From: Chryseobacterium gilvum
GTDB lineage: Bacteria; Bacteroidota; Bacteroidia; Flavobacteriales; Weeksellaceae
NCBI RefSeq assembly: GCF_025628965.1
Contig: NZ_JAOTEN010000004.1
Location: 1 to 64,000 of the forward strand
Reading direction: 5' to 3'
DNA length: 64,000 nucleotides
Below the pieces are notes generated by a model that saw only the letters and a program-made list of their open reading frames with translations, was not told the origin of the DNA and ran no database searches. Each line of letters starts with the position of its first letter. Positions within the stretch are counted from its first letter, which is position 1. Below, piece after piece: positions 16,543-26,132 of the stretch. The position numbers and the translations under genes are program-made.

Positions 16543-18279
16543 TTATTTTCTGACTCTTTTCGGCTTTTTGGCTTCTTCTGCCGCTTTTTGTTTATTAATG
16601 GCTTCCTGAGCCTGATCGTAGAGTGAATTTTCGGATTCGTATTTTATTTCCTCATAATTGGGCGTATCTACGAGAATATCCTGCCATTTCCTGATCCGGT
16701 CGCGGGTGTTCCAGTTGAAATCCGGGAATTTTTGTTTTTCAGGTTCTATTTTACTCATCGGAAATGTGGAGGATAAAGCGCCGATGCTGCATGAGATAAT
16801 TTGCAATTTCTGCTCTTCAAACAAGGCACCGATAATTCCGCAGGATGAAAGAGTGACGCCGATCCTTTCGTTCTGTTTTGTTTTTTCATTAAAATCATCT
16901 GCATAGGTAATCGCCTGTGCATTTCCGATTACTCTTACATCTTTGATCTGTTTGCCTTCGTAATACACCGTCATGAGTTTTCCTTTCACCTGGTTAAACT
17001 CGTCTTTCATATTAAGCGAATCTGCTTTGCTGATCGCAAAACCGTTTCCGATCACTTTCAGGGAGTCTATATTTTCGGTTTCCGTATTAAAATAGGCTTC
17101 AACTTTATCTCCCGTCACTTGTTTTTGTCCACTCCACAAGATGGGTTTGGTATACATATGCATAATCCCGTCGGTTTCATTAAAAGCGATGGAGTCTGCT
17201 CTTCCCTGTGCATTTGATTTGTATATCCTGGCTTTTTTAAACGCTCTCAGATAGCTTTTTTTAACGTTTGCAGCATCCAGTTTTTGGTAGGAGAGAATTT
17301 TTTCGGCAGCAAAATAAATAGAGTCTTTCTCGAGAATTTTTACGGCATAAGGATTTTTAGTCATCATCGCAGAATCTTTCTTTTCAAAGATTTCTCCGTA
17401 CCCACCTTTCAGGTATCTTTTTTCGTAAGGATCATCTAAAGTAACATTCCCTGTAGCGGTCCCGAAACCGGTGAGTTGATTGTAATACATCTCATCTCCG
17501 GTAAGGATTTTATCATTGTAATAAATCCGTGAATTTTTAGTAAGAAACGATTCTTTTGTATTGAGATTGTGAGTCCCTTTATCGGTAATAATCCTGTTCT
17601 TTGGATTTTTATTATTGGTAATAACCGTATATCCGTTGATGGTAACAATATTGGTATTCTGATTCTGAACCACATTATTTCCTTCCAGTGTATATTCCCG
17701 GTCTACAATTTTAACGGTTCCTGTAAGATCAACCGTTCTGGTCGTTAAAAAATAAGTCGCTGATTTTGAATAGGTAGTGCTTTTTCCGTCATTAATGGTT
17801 CCTCCTGTATTATAATACGCCTGGTTTGAAACCCGGTCATAATACATGATATCGGTTTTGATAATCGTACCTTTAGGATCAGTAAGAACTACATCTTTTC
17901 TGGCCACTCCTTTTTGAGTATCTGCATCATATTCCATTTCACCGGCAGTAATAACAGATCCATCAGAATTTTGCAGTTTTGTATTACCGATTGCTCTCAC
18001 AAAGTTTTCTTTATCATACACAACCAGTTCATCAGCATATAATATTGAGCCCTGATGTTCTATCTGTACATTTCCCACAAAATATCTGTTCCCATCATAC
18101 TTTGTATCTTTTTTAATTTCATCAGCATGAATTATCCTCACTTTATCTCCCGGTTTTGCCAACTGTGGTTTGGCAGTAGCGGGTTTTTGCAAATAAGGAT
18201 CCCGCTGCGCAGGTTTTGGAGTGACCTGTGCAAATGTGATTGCAGATAAAAAAGTAAACAGAAAAAGAATCAGTCTCAT
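16543..18279 (-). CDS. OstA-like protein (LPS transport, LptA/LptD N-terminal-like)
   Basis: The 578-residue protein carries a signal peptide (about residues 1-17, ending ITFAQ) and several OstA/LptA-like beta repeats, visible as HADEIKKDTKYDGNRYFVGN, GNTKLQNSDGSVITAGEMEY and later VTGDKVEAYFNTETENIDSL. It probably helps lipopolysaccharide cross the periplasm. Bacteroidota encode such long OstA-like proteins in addition to LptD. The C-terminal 40 residues are Lys/Ala/Glu-rich. It starts 3 bases after the Fur gene stop, so it is cotranscribed with Fur. A terminator follows. Confidence 0.85.
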   Translation of the reverse strand: MRLILFLFTFLSAITFAQVTPKPAQRDPYLQKPATAKPQLAKPGDKVRIIHADEIKKDTKYDGNRYFVGNVQIEHQGSILYADELVVYDKENFVRAIGNTKLQNSDGSVITAGEMEYDADTQKGVARKDVVLTDPKGTIIKTDIMYYDRVSNQAYYNTGGTINDGKSTTYSKSATYFLTTRTVDLTGTVKIVDREYTLEGNNVVQNQNTNIVTINGYTVITNNKNPKNRIITDKGTHNLNTKESFLTKNSRIYYNDKILTGDEMYYNQLTGFGTATGNVTLDDPYEKRYLKGGYGEIFEKKDSAMMTKNPYAVKILEKDSIYFAAEKILSYQKLDAANVKKSYLRAFKKARIYKSNAQGRADSIAFNETDGIMHMYTKPILWSGQKQVTGDKVEAYFNTETENIDSLKVIGNGFAISKADSLNMKDEFNQVKGKLMTVYYEGKQIKDVRVIGNAQAITYADDFNEKTKQNERIGVTLSSCGIIGALFEEQKLQIISCSIGALSSTFPMSKIEPEKQKFPDFNWNTRDRIRKWQDILVDTPNYEEIKYESENSLYDQAQEAINKQKAAEEAKKPKRVRK

Positions 18280-18282
18280 TGA

Positions 18283-18756
18283 TCAGTCATTCTTGGTGCC
18301 ATAAAAATACAGCGAATGAGAATTAATTTTAACATTGAATGCTTCTTCAATAGCTTCTTTAATCCCCTGAATTCTGGGATCGCAAAATTCTATAATCTCC
18401 TGAATTTCTTTATCAGAATCTTTCTTATAAATCACCAGGTGATCGTGCTGCTTATCAAAATACGATTTTTCATATGATGATGAAGTCAGTGTTTTTTCAC
18501 CAAACTGGTGTTTACGGATCAGCCCTGCATCCAGGAAAATTTCAATCGTATTGTAAATTGTCGCTTTAGAGACATGGTATTTTTTCTGCATCATTAAAAG
18601 ATACAGATCATCTACATTAAAATGATGATCCATATTATAGATTTCTTCTAAAATAGTGTACCGTTCCGGAGTGTTTCGAAATCCTTTTTCTAAAAGATAA
18701 TTTCTTAAAACGTCTTTTATTAAGGTTATATTTTTTTCTTTTTGTAAAGTATCCAT
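18283..18756 (-). CDS. Fur family transcriptional regulator
   Basis: The 157-residue protein has the Fur winged-helix domain (about residues 10-95; GFRNTPERYTILEEIYNMDHHFNVDDLYLLM and VSKATIYNTIEIFLDAGLIRKHQFG). In the C-terminal dimerisation half, a DHLV motif and IEFCDPRI are present. The usual CxxC pair that holds a structural zinc is missing, replaced by YKKD, and there is no terminal CxxC. It may therefore sense metal or peroxide differently from classical Fur. It is the first gene of an operon with the OstA-like gene. Fur, Zur and PerR cannot be distinguished with confidence. Confidence 0.88.
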   Translation of the reverse strand: MDTLQKEKNITLIKDVLRNYLLEKGFRNTPERYTILEEIYNMDHHFNVDDLYLLMMQKKYHVSKATIYNTIEIFLDAGLIRKHQFGEKTLTSSSYEKSYFDKQHDHLVIYKKDSDKEIQEIIEFCDPRIQGIKEAIEEAFNVKINSHSLYFYGTKND

Positions 18757-18823
18757 TAAAAAATTTATACTACAAATTTATCGATTTTTATTTAAATAAA
18801 AACGGCCAGGATTTTATATCCCA

Positions 18824-20818
18824 TTAACTGTTGTGACGCAAAAATTCTGCCTGTTCAATTTTTTTGTCATAGACGGTAAGTTCTGTGATAGGTGCAGATT
18901 CTACCACTACGTTGTGCGAAGTGACTCCCCAAGACTTAAAGTCATCACTTCCTATGTATTTTACGAAATTGTAAATGTTAAGCGTTATTTTTTGTTTTAC
19001 AGTCAATAAAATATCATTAATATATGTATTATCAATCACAACGTATTTAAGATCCGGCGGAATATTATGGGCCCGTAAAGAAGGATGGCTGCTTCTGGAA
19101 GGAATTACTCCATCTGCCATTAAATCTTTTAAAACGATATTAAAATAATCATTGATTCTACGGTCTATTTTAAATCCTAAGAGGAAATTGATTTTATACA
19201 CCGTTCCCGGTAGAATTTCATCAACCGTATATTTAAAAGTATACGGATCTTCCTGATTTACAATACTTAAAATAAAATAATGATCTGCTCTTTTAGGCTG
19301 CTTTTTAATGATGGAATAGATGATTTTTGATTCTACTTCATCATGTCTCTTCGCTCTGCTCAGATATGCAAGATTGGTAGCGTATTTAGGAATTGTTTCG
19401 TCTAATTTCATATCCTTAATAATGGATACATAACTGTCGATTTTTACAAAATTGATGAATTTGGTTTTGATAAGCCTTCCGTTGTACCATGCGTACATGC
19501 ATACTCCGATAAATCCTCCTAAGATAACGGTAATCCAACCTCCTTCAAAGAATTTGATAATATTGGCACTGAAGAATCCTAATTCGATCGCCATATATAC
19601 CAATGCAAAAACCAAAATCAACAGTTTATTTACTCTGCGCTTGAGAAGCCAGAACACAAGCAGCATCGTAGTCATCAACATGGTTACGGTAATGGAAAGT
19701 CCGTATGCGGCTTCCATTTTTCCTGATTCTTTAAAATGAAGCACCACAATAATACATAAAATCAAAAGCCCCCAGTTGATTCTCGGAATGTACATCTGGC
19801 CTTTTACCCCTGAAGGATAGTCGATTTTCTGGTTTGGCCATAAATTAAGAGACATTGCTTCTGAAAATATGGTGAAAGAACCTGTTATCAATGCCTGACT
19901 TGCAATAATTGCCGCTGCCGTTGCTAAAATAACGCCCGGTAAAATCATCCAGCTTTCCATAATACCAAAAAATGGATTGATGGTGGATAATCCCGCTTTT
20001 CCGTAATTGCTTAAAAGCCAGGAACCTTGCCCTAAGTAATTTAGAATCAGCATTAATTTCACAAATGCCCAACTTACTCTGATGTTTTTTGCCCCGCAAT
20101 GTCCCAAATCTGAATATAATGCTTCAGCTCCTGTCGTACAAAGAAAAACCGCACCCAAAATAACAATGGCACTTGGTGAATGGGCAATTAGTTTATACGC
20201 GTAATAAGGATTGAATGATCTTAGAATTTCAAAATTTTCGCTTAAATGAGAGATTCCCAAACCTCCTAAAATAAGAAACCAAATCACCATAACAGGTCCG
20301 AAAAATTTACCGATAAAACTGGTTCCGAATTGCTGTACTACAAATATGACAATCAGTATCCCTATCGTAATCGGAACAACCGGGGTATGCGGATTATAAA
20401 TTTCAAGACCTTCAATCGCAGACATTACCGTAAGAGACGGTGTAATAACTCCGTCAGCAATCAATGCAGCTGCACCCACAATAGCAATGAGATAAAGCCA
20501 GCGTTTCTTAAGGTTTTTAACCAGAGAAAACAATGCTAAAATACCACCTTCTCCTTTATTATCGGCTCTTAAGGCAATAATAACATACTTTATCGTCGTC
20601 TGGAGAGTCAGTGTCCAGATAATACAGGAAAGCGCCCCCTCAATATATTCATTAAAAGGCATCGTACTACCTGCCTCTCTTGCATTTACGATTGCTTTCA
20701 TTACATAAAGGGGTGACGTACCAATATCTCCGAAAACGATTCCCAAAGAAACCAATACCCCTACTAATGAAAGTTTTTTAAGATCCAGGTGGTGACCTCC
20801 TTCCGTTACTTCTGCCAT
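18824..20818 (-). CDS. kup: KUP-type low-affinity potassium uptake protein
   Basis: The 664-residue inner-membrane transporter imports K+ with protons. Twelve hydrophobic segments fill about residues 15-460, starting with the family signature GVLVSLGIVFGDIGTSPLYVMKAI. GVITPSLTVMSAIEGLEI and ALYSDLGHCGAKNIRVSW are also typical. A hydrophilic cytoplasmic domain of about 200 residues ends the protein. Length is normal for Bacteroidota. A TACATTTG element on the minus strand lies upstream of the start at 20818. It is monocistronic, downstream of pdhB but separated from it by a strong terminator. Confidence 0.96.
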   Translation of the reverse strand: MAEVTEGGHHLDLKKLSLVGVLVSLGIVFGDIGTSPLYVMKAIVNAREAGSTMPFNEYIEGALSCIIWTLTLQTTIKYVIIALRADNKGEGGILALFSLVKNLKKRWLYLIAIVGAAALIADGVITPSLTVMSAIEGLEIYNPHTPVVPITIGILIVIFVVQQFGTSFIGKFFGPVMVIWFLILGGLGISHLSENFEILRSFNPYYAYKLIAHSPSAIVILGAVFLCTTGAEALYSDLGHCGAKNIRVSWAFVKLMLILNYLGQGSWLLSNYGKAGLSTINPFFGIMESWMILPGVILATAAAIIASQALITGSFTIFSEAMSLNLWPNQKIDYPSGVKGQMYIPRINWGLLILCIIVVLHFKESGKMEAAYGLSITVTMLMTTMLLVFWLLKRRVNKLLILVFALVYMAIELGFFSANIIKFFEGGWITVILGGFIGVCMYAWYNGRLIKTKFINFVKIDSYVSIIKDMKLDETIPKYATNLAYLSRAKRHDEVESKIIYSIIKKQPKRADHYFILSIVNQEDPYTFKYTVDEILPGTVYKINFLLGFKIDRRINDYFNIVLKDLMADGVIPSRSSHPSLRAHNIPPDLKYVVIDNTYINDILLTVKQKITLNIYNFVKYIGSDDFKSWGVTSHNVVVESAPITELTVYDKKIEQAEFLRHNS

Positions 20819-20898
20819 GTCAGCTAATTATTTTTGAAAGCGCAAATGTATACTAAATTTATGACGCGAAGCTCAATTAGTTATGCATAATATAAATG

Positions 20899-20924
20899 AA
20901 AAAGCTTCCTTTCGGAAGCTTTTT
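20899..20924 (-). terminator. Terminator of pdhB
   Basis: AAAAAGCTTCC (20899-20909) and GGAAGCTTTTT (20914-20924) form a perfect stem around TTTC, with a T-run on the minus strand. Confidence 0.85.
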
Positions 20925-20925
20925 T

Positions 20926-21909
20926 CTATGATTTAATATACATTGCTTTTTTAATCTCCTCTTTCACCTTTTCAAGCTTCGGGAACCATTCTGCAAACAA
21001 TGCTGCAGAATACGGTGCAGGAGCATCAGGAGTGGTAATTCTTTTGATTGGCGCATCTAAATAATCAAACGCTTTTTGCTGTACCATATATGTGATTTCT
21101 GAAGATACTGAACCAAAAGGCCATGCTTCTTCTAAAATCACCAATCTGTTTGTTTTCTTTACTGAAGTTAAAACCGTATCAAAATCTAAAGGACGAACCG
21201 TTCTCAGATCAATCACCTCGACAGAAATTCCCTCTTTAGCCATATCTTCAGCTGCCTGAATGGCTAATTTCATAATTTTTCCGAAAGAAACCAATGTTAC
21301 ATCAGTCCCTTCACTTTTGATCTCGGCTTTTCCGATCGGGATATAATATTCTTCTTCAGGAATTTCCATTTTATCTCCGTACATCTGTTCAGATTCCATG
21401 AAAATTACAGGATCATTATCCTGGATAGCCGTTTTTAAAAGGCCTTTTGCATCATAAGGATTGGAAGGAACGACTACTTTAAGACCCGGAACATTGGCAA
21501 ACCAGTTTTCGAAAGCCTGTGAGTGCGTTGCTCCCAACTGTCCTGCAGAAGCAGTAGGACCACGGAACACAATCGGACAGCTCCACTGACCGCCGCTCAT
21601 CTGGCGGATTTTTGCAGCATTATTGATGATCTGATCAATCCCTACAAGCGCAAAATTGAAGGTCATATATTCTACAATCGGTCTGTTTCCATTCATTGCA
21701 GCTCCTACGGCAATACCGGTAAAGCCAAGCTCTGCGATGGGAGTATCGATAATTCTTTTAGCACCAAACTCGTCCAGCATTCCTTTTGAAGCTTTGTATG
21801 CACCATTATATTCCGCTACTTCTTCTCCCATTAAAAAAATGGATTCGTCTTTACGCATTTCCTCGCTCATTGCCTGTGCAATTACCTCACGAAAAGTATA
21901 TTCTGCCAT
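20926..21909 (-). CDS. pdhB: Pyruvate dehydrogenase E1 component, beta subunit
   Basis: The 327-residue protein is the beta half of the heterotetrameric E1 that decarboxylates pyruvate with TPP for acetyl-CoA formation. It has the pyrimidine-binding transketolase domain (about 1-175, with MGEEVAEYNGAYKASKGM, RIIDTPIAELGFTGIAVGAA) and a C-terminal domain (about 190-325, SVEVIDLRTVRPLD). The E1 alpha gene is not beside it, which differs from many bacteria. Related E1 beta subunits of branched-chain 2-oxoacid dehydrogenase are similar, so the substrate is less certain than the fold. It has its own promoter and terminator. Confidence 0.92.
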   Translation of the reverse strand: MAEYTFREVIAQAMSEEMRKDESIFLMGEEVAEYNGAYKASKGMLDEFGAKRIIDTPIAELGFTGIAVGAAMNGNRPIVEYMTFNFALVGIDQIINNAAKIRQMSGGQWSCPIVFRGPTASAGQLGATHSQAFENWFANVPGLKVVVPSNPYDAKGLLKTAIQDNDPVIFMESEQMYGDKMEIPEEEYYIPIGKAEIKSEGTDVTLVSFGKIMKLAIQAAEDMAKEGISVEVIDLRTVRPLDFDTVLTSVKKTNRLVILEEAWPFGSVSSEITYMVQQKAFDYLDAPIKRITTPDAPAPYSAALFAEWFPKLEKVKEEIKKAMYIKS

Positions 21910-21932
21910 ATTTATTTGAAAAATTTAGACTA

Positions 21933-21960
21933 CAAAAATAGTGATTTTATTACAACGCAA
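21933..21960 (-). promoter_or_regulatory. Promoter of pdhB
   Basis: On the minus strand, TTG (21960-21958), a 17-base spacer and TATTTTTG (21940-21933) fit the flavobacterial consensus, 23 bases before the pdhB start. Confidence 0.65.
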
Positions 21961-21961
21961 C

Positions 21962-21994
21962 AAAAAAGACATCTCTGATGAGATGCCTTTTTTT
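21962..21994 (-). terminator. Terminator of the DUF2147 gene
   Basis: CATCTC (21970-21975) pairs with GAGATG (21980-21985) around TGAT, extended by A-run and T-run. Confidence 0.8.
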
Positions 21995-22011
21995 AAATTA
22001 TATAAGATTTT

Positions 22012-22431
22012 TTAATTTACTTTCTGCCAAACCTGTGTTCTTCCTAAGATAGAAACTCCCATATATCCTCTTACATTCAGCTTATCACCGATTCTTGTAA
22101 TGGTACATTTGTATGTTTTACCGGTTTTAGGGTCAGTAATAGTACCGTCTGTAAATTCAGCGCCATCTTTTTCTAATCCTCTGATAATTTCCATTCCAAG
22201 GATTGGTTTTCCTTTACGGTCGTCTTTACAGCCTACACAATTAGGATTTGCGGGTTTAATCAGAAGCTGGGAAACTTTTCCGTAATATTTTCCATCCGAT
22301 TTTTTAAAGATCTCTACGATCGATTTTGCCTGTTTTGTTTCGTCATCTATGGTTTTCCATTTTCCTTCGATCTGGGCAAAAGACATGACGCTGCAAAAAG
22401 AAAGCATCAGTACTGCTAGTAATTTTTTCAT
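22012..22431 (-). CDS. DUF2147 family secreted protein
   Basis: The 139-residue protein has a signal peptide (about 1-20, MKKLLAVLMLSFCSVMSFAQ) followed by a DUF2147 domain. Typical stretches are EGKWKTIDDETKQAKSIVEI, the two-cysteine CVGCKDDRKGKPILGMEII and TDPKTGKTYKCTI, ending RGYMGVSILGRTQVW. The family forms lipocalin-like barrels of unknown function in the periplasm. The paired cysteines may form a disulfide. It is monocistronic with a strong terminator. Confidence 0.85.
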   Translation of the reverse strand: MKKLLAVLMLSFCSVMSFAQIEGKWKTIDDETKQAKSIVEIFKKSDGKYYGKVSQLLIKPANPNCVGCKDDRKGKPILGMEIIRGLEKDGAEFTDGTITDPKTGKTYKCTITRIGDKLNVRGYMGVSILGRTQVWQKVN

Positions 22432-22577
22432 ATTTCTTTAGTTTAATTTTAGATATAGATACAATATCTGTTCGATAGTTAAAAATATAAATAAATTTTA
22501 AACAAACCACTATTTTTTACTATCCAAAGCATATATCATAGAGTTTTCGGCAATTCAAAAATTAAACAGTATTAAAA

Positions 22578-24506
22578 TCAGTTCAGTTTTCTGTTCATCA
22601 CGCGGTCCATATAATCCTGATACCAGGCTTTTGCAACCTGCTTTCCTTTTTCTGCTTCAGAAGTTTTAAGCTGGTCATTCAGGTTTTTTTCAAATCCAAG
22701 ATCGTTTTTATCATAAATTCCGATGATGCTTTTACCGTCAAAACGGTAGATATAATTCCCGATGATAAACTGTTCTGAAGTACCGTCTGAATTGACAATC
22801 AAAGAAGGATATTTTTTATCACTCACTAGACTTGTTCCCCAGCTTCTGATTTTCTTATTATATCCTATTAAATCTGCTAATGTCGGATAAATATCAATCT
22901 GCTGTGCCCATTGATTATTGATGCCCTTTAAATTATACTGAGAATTGGGTGAATAAAAAATCAGCGGAACTGCAAAACGGTTCATTGCTTTTTCATATTC
23001 CGGATAAAAAATTTCATTGGTATGGTCTCCCGTGAAAATAAAAATCGTATTGTTGAACCAGGGTTGTTTTTTAGCCGTTTCAAAGTATTTTTTAATGGCA
23101 TAATCGGTGTATTGAATCGGTTCATGCATTTCAATTTTGCCTTTTTTGAATTTCCCGTTGTATTTTTCAGGAATCTTAAAAGGGTGATGTGATGAAGCGG
23201 TAAAAACTGTTGCCATAAAAGGCTGTTTCTTTCCTACATTTTTAGCGAAATACTGCAGAAACGGCTCGTCCCAAATCGCCCACATTCCGTCGAAATCTTG
23301 ATCATTTTGATATTCATCTTTTCCGAAATAATGTTTAAACCCTAAAATATTTCCAAATCCTAAAAAACCCATCGAACCGTTGGGAGCGCCATGATAAAAT
23401 GAAGTATCATATCCCATCTCGTTACATACCGAAACAATAGACTGTATTTTCTGATTGGAATATGGTGAACTGGTAAATGCATCTGTCAAGCTCGGAATTC
23501 CCGCCAAAATACTGCTCATCCCATGAATCGACTGTCTTCCGTTGGCAAACGTATTCGGGAAAATCAGGCTTTCGCTGGCCAAACTGTCAATAAAAGGAGT
23601 GTATGAAACATAATCTTTAATATTTTTATCTTTATTAAAAGCTCCGGAATATTCTCTTCCGAACGATTCTACAATAAAAATAACGATATTGGGTTTGCTC
23701 TGAACCTGCCGCTCATAGATTTTATATGGTTGAATATTATCCTCGATAAATTTTTCGTCCACGAAATGAACTTCCTTAAAATTGTTGGTTCCCAAAGTCC
23801 GGAAAAATGAAAATGTGCTGTTTAAAACCACATTTCCCTGCAAAGGCGTTTTTACAAACTTATTGGCATCGACCAGATTGATCGGTCTTGTACTATGCTT
23901 AAAATCCCCGCGAATACCGCCTACCGCCAAAACTGCGGTTATACAAAGAACTATGACAGACAAAACAAAATACGGCAACAGTTTTACCGGCTTTCTTTCC
24001 GTTACTTTTATTTTTTTATAAAGATACACCCAGAAAAACATTAGAACAACAAACCAAATAATGACAAAAGGATGTTCTTTGACAGAAACCATAAACACTT
24101 TGAAAATATTGGATTCATGCTGCGCTACCTGAAACGCGGCAGAAGTAAGTCTTGACTGCGAAAATCTGTAATAAATAAAATCACCGAAATTCATCGCATA
24201 CGCAATTCCGTTGGTGATAAAATACAGCCAGAAAAGCATTTTCTGATATATTATTTTGGTATTGATTACAATAGGAATAAGACTGAGGAGAATAAATAAA
24301 GAATTGACATACAGAATCGCCGTTGTATCAAACGCAATCCCATGGTACGCGAGACTGGAATAATCTCCCAAACTGTCAATTTTTATAACATCTTTATTAA
24401 AAAACCAAAACAGGAATCTTGCTGCCTGATAAAAAACGAAAGCCAAAAAAATCCTGTAGCCTAAAACCAGGATTTCTTGTTTTCTCAATTCTTTAAAAAA
24501 AACCAT
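22578..24506 (-). CDS. LTA synthase family protein (membrane sulfatase fold)
   Basis: The 642-residue protein has five N-terminal membrane segments (about residues 15-215) and an extracytoplasmic sulfatase-type domain (about 265-570). Metal-site regions are IVIFIVESFGREYSGAF, the nucleophile loop NGRQSIHGMSSILAGIPSL and the late FTGDHTNEIF. Relatives in Gram-positives make lipoteichoic acid. In Bacteroidota they probably transfer phosphoglycerol or phosphoethanolamine to envelope glycans or lipids, which is inference. The ATG at 24506 is chosen over a TTG two codons upstream. It is divergent from pssA, also a phospholipid gene. Confidence 0.88.
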   Translation of the reverse strand: MVFFKELRKQEILVLGYRIFLAFVFYQAARFLFWFFNKDVIKIDSLGDYSSLAYHGIAFDTTAILYVNSLFILLSLIPIVINTKIIYQKMLFWLYFITNGIAYAMNFGDFIYYRFSQSRLTSAAFQVAQHESNIFKVFMVSVKEHPFVIIWFVVLMFFWVYLYKKIKVTERKPVKLLPYFVLSVIVLCITAVLAVGGIRGDFKHSTRPINLVDANKFVKTPLQGNVVLNSTFSFFRTLGTNNFKEVHFVDEKFIEDNIQPYKIYERQVQSKPNIVIFIVESFGREYSGAFNKDKNIKDYVSYTPFIDSLASESLIFPNTFANGRQSIHGMSSILAGIPSLTDAFTSSPYSNQKIQSIVSVCNEMGYDTSFYHGAPNGSMGFLGFGNILGFKHYFGKDEYQNDQDFDGMWAIWDEPFLQYFAKNVGKKQPFMATVFTASSHHPFKIPEKYNGKFKKGKIEMHEPIQYTDYAIKKYFETAKKQPWFNNTIFIFTGDHTNEIFYPEYEKAMNRFAVPLIFYSPNSQYNLKGINNQWAQQIDIYPTLADLIGYNKKIRSWGTSLVSDKKYPSLIVNSDGTSEQFIIGNYIYRFDGKSIIGIYDKNDLGFEKNLNDQLKTSEAEKGKQVAKAWYQDYMDRVMNRKLN

Positions 24507-24556
24507 GCGCAAATTTACGGCAAATTCGCAATAGGATGATTTTTAGTTCGGAAATT

Positions 24557-24589
24557 TTTGACATAAAATTGTGAAAAGCTGTACTTTTG
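24557..24589 (+). promoter_or_regulatory. Promoter of pssA, close to the start codon
   Basis: TTTG (24557-24560), a 21-base spacer and TACTTTTG (24582-24589) match the flavobacterial consensus. Only four bases separate the -7 element from the ATG at 24594, so transcription probably begins at or next to the start codon. Confidence 0.65.
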
Positions 24590-24593
24590 TCTT

Positions 24594-25307
24594 ATGAGTT
24601 TCATTAAAAATAATCTGGCCAATGCCATTACACTGGGGAATTTATTTTCAGGATGCATCGGGGCTATTCATCTTATCCTAGGAGATTACCAAACTACCGC
24701 GATCTGCATTATTTGTTCTCTGATATTAGATTTTTTTGACGGTTTCGTAGCAAGAGCCTTAAAATCCAATTCTAATTTAGGGACGCAGCTTGATTCTTTG
24801 GCAGATATGGTAAGCTTTGGTTTGATTCCGGGATTGGCCATATTTATGATGCTTGAGCCTTTCGGAAATGAAATTTCAGGACTGCATCTTCCTTTTCAGA
24901 TCAAATATTTTGGATTACTCATCACTCTTTCCTCCTGTCTGAGACTGGCAATTTTTAACCTGGATGAAGACCAGAAGTATTATTTTAAAGGATTGAATAC
25001 ACCTTCCAATACCATTTTAATCTTTGGATTACTTTATGCTTTTAAGGAAACGCAAAGCTTTGGCTTTCTATTCAAAAATGAGGCTTTATTATTGGTTCTA
25101 ACCATTACTTCTTCCTGGCTTCTAATCAGTCCGATCAAGATGATTGCAATGAAATTCAAATCGATGAAGCTGCAGGATAATTATCCGAAGCTGGCTTTAG
25201 TAATCGGTGCGATTCTGATTTTGATTATATTTCAATTTGTCGGAATTCCGCTTGTGATTCTCTATTATATCTTTATTTCACTTCTATTCCAGAAACAGCT
25301 TAAATAG
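24594..25307 (+). CDS. pssA: CDP-diacylglycerol--serine O-phosphatidyltransferase
   Basis: PssA makes phosphatidylserine, the precursor of phosphatidylethanolamine, at the inner membrane. The 237-residue product has the CDP-alcohol phosphatidyltransferase motif D-G-x2-A-R-x8-G-x3-D-x3-D, seen as DFFDGFVARALKSNSNLGTQ followed by LDSLADMVSFG. About six hydrophobic segments are present, as in the family. The promoter abuts the start. It is divergent from the LTA-synthase-like gene. Confidence 0.95.
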   Translation: MSFIKNNLANAITLGNLFSGCIGAIHLILGDYQTTAICIICSLILDFFDGFVARALKSNSNLGTQLDSLADMVSFGLIPGLAIFMMLEPFGNEISGLHLPFQIKYFGLLITLSSCLRLAIFNLDEDQKYYFKGLNTPSNTILIFGLLYAFKETQSFGFLFKNEALLLVLTITSSWLLISPIKMIAMKFKSMKLQDNYPKLALVIGAILILIIFQFVGIPLVILYYIFISLLFQKQLK

Positions 25308-25364
25308 GAAGATTTTGAGTTCAATTATAATTCATAATCTCTAATTTTCAATACACTTCTTACA

Positions 25365-26129
25365 ATGAATTTAAAACTTTATAAACCACTCTGCATATTT
25401 GACCTTGAAACAACGGGAACCAATGTCGGAAGAGACAGAATCGTTGAAATCTGTATCTTAAAAGTTAACCCAGATTCTTCCAGAGAAAGTAAAACATGGC
25501 GCATCAATCCTGAGATTCCTATTCCCAAAGAATGCAGCGAAATTCACGGGATTTATGATCAGGATGTTAAAGATGCTCCTACATTCCGGGAAATTGCTCC
25601 AAAAGTAGTGGAAATGATTACCGGTGCAGATTTGGGAGGCTTCAATTCAAACAGATTTGACGTTCCTTTACTTGCGGAAGAATTGCTGCGTGCCGATTTC
25701 GATTTTGATCTGAATAAATTTAAACTTGTTGATGCACAGACAATTTATCACAAAATGGAACCCAGAAACCTGGGTGCGGCATACCAGTTTTACTGTGGCA
25801 AAACTCTGGAAAATGCCCATTCTGCGGAAGCGGATGTTTTGGCAACCTTTGAAGTTCTGGATGCACAGGTCGGAAAATATGAATCGGTTCCTAAGGAGAT
25901 CAACGCATTAAGTGAATTTAGTTTTCACAATAAAAATGCAGATTTAGCAGGAATGATCCATTTTAATGATAAAAATGAGGAAATTTTTGCTTTCGGAAAA
26001 TATAAAGGACAAGTAGTAAAAGAGATTTTTAAAAAAGATCTCGGCTATTACGGATGGCTTCAAAATGCTGATTTCCCGCTGTATACTAAAAAGATTTTTA
26101 CAAAAATTCAACTTTCCAGTAAATTTTAG
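25365..26129 (+). CDS. 3'-5' exonuclease (DNA polymerase III epsilon-like)
   Basis: The 254-residue protein is a DEDDh exonuclease. ExoI is FDLETTGTNVGRDRIVEICI with Asp and Glu ligands, exoII is GGFNSNRFDVPLLAEEL, and exoIII is ENAHSAEADVLATFEVL with the catalytic His. The C-terminal quarter contains AFGKYKGQVVKEIFKKDLGYYGWLQ, a short domain often seen after such exonucleases in Bacteroidota. It may proofread for DnaE or act in repair. No polymerase domain is present. It is 3 bases upstream of a DUF2007 gene, so it is in a two-gene unit. Confidence 0.9.
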   Translation: MNLKLYKPLCIFDLETTGTNVGRDRIVEICILKVNPDSSRESKTWRINPEIPIPKECSEIHGIYDQDVKDAPTFREIAPKVVEMITGADLGGFNSNRFDVPLLAEELLRADFDFDLNKFKLVDAQTIYHKMEPRNLGAAYQFYCGKTLENAHSAEADVLATFEVLDAQVGKYESVPKEINALSEFSFHNKNADLAGMIHFNDKNEEIFAFGKYKGQVVKEIFKKDLGYYGWLQNADFPLYTKKIFTKIQLSSKF

Positions 26130-26132
26130 TCT

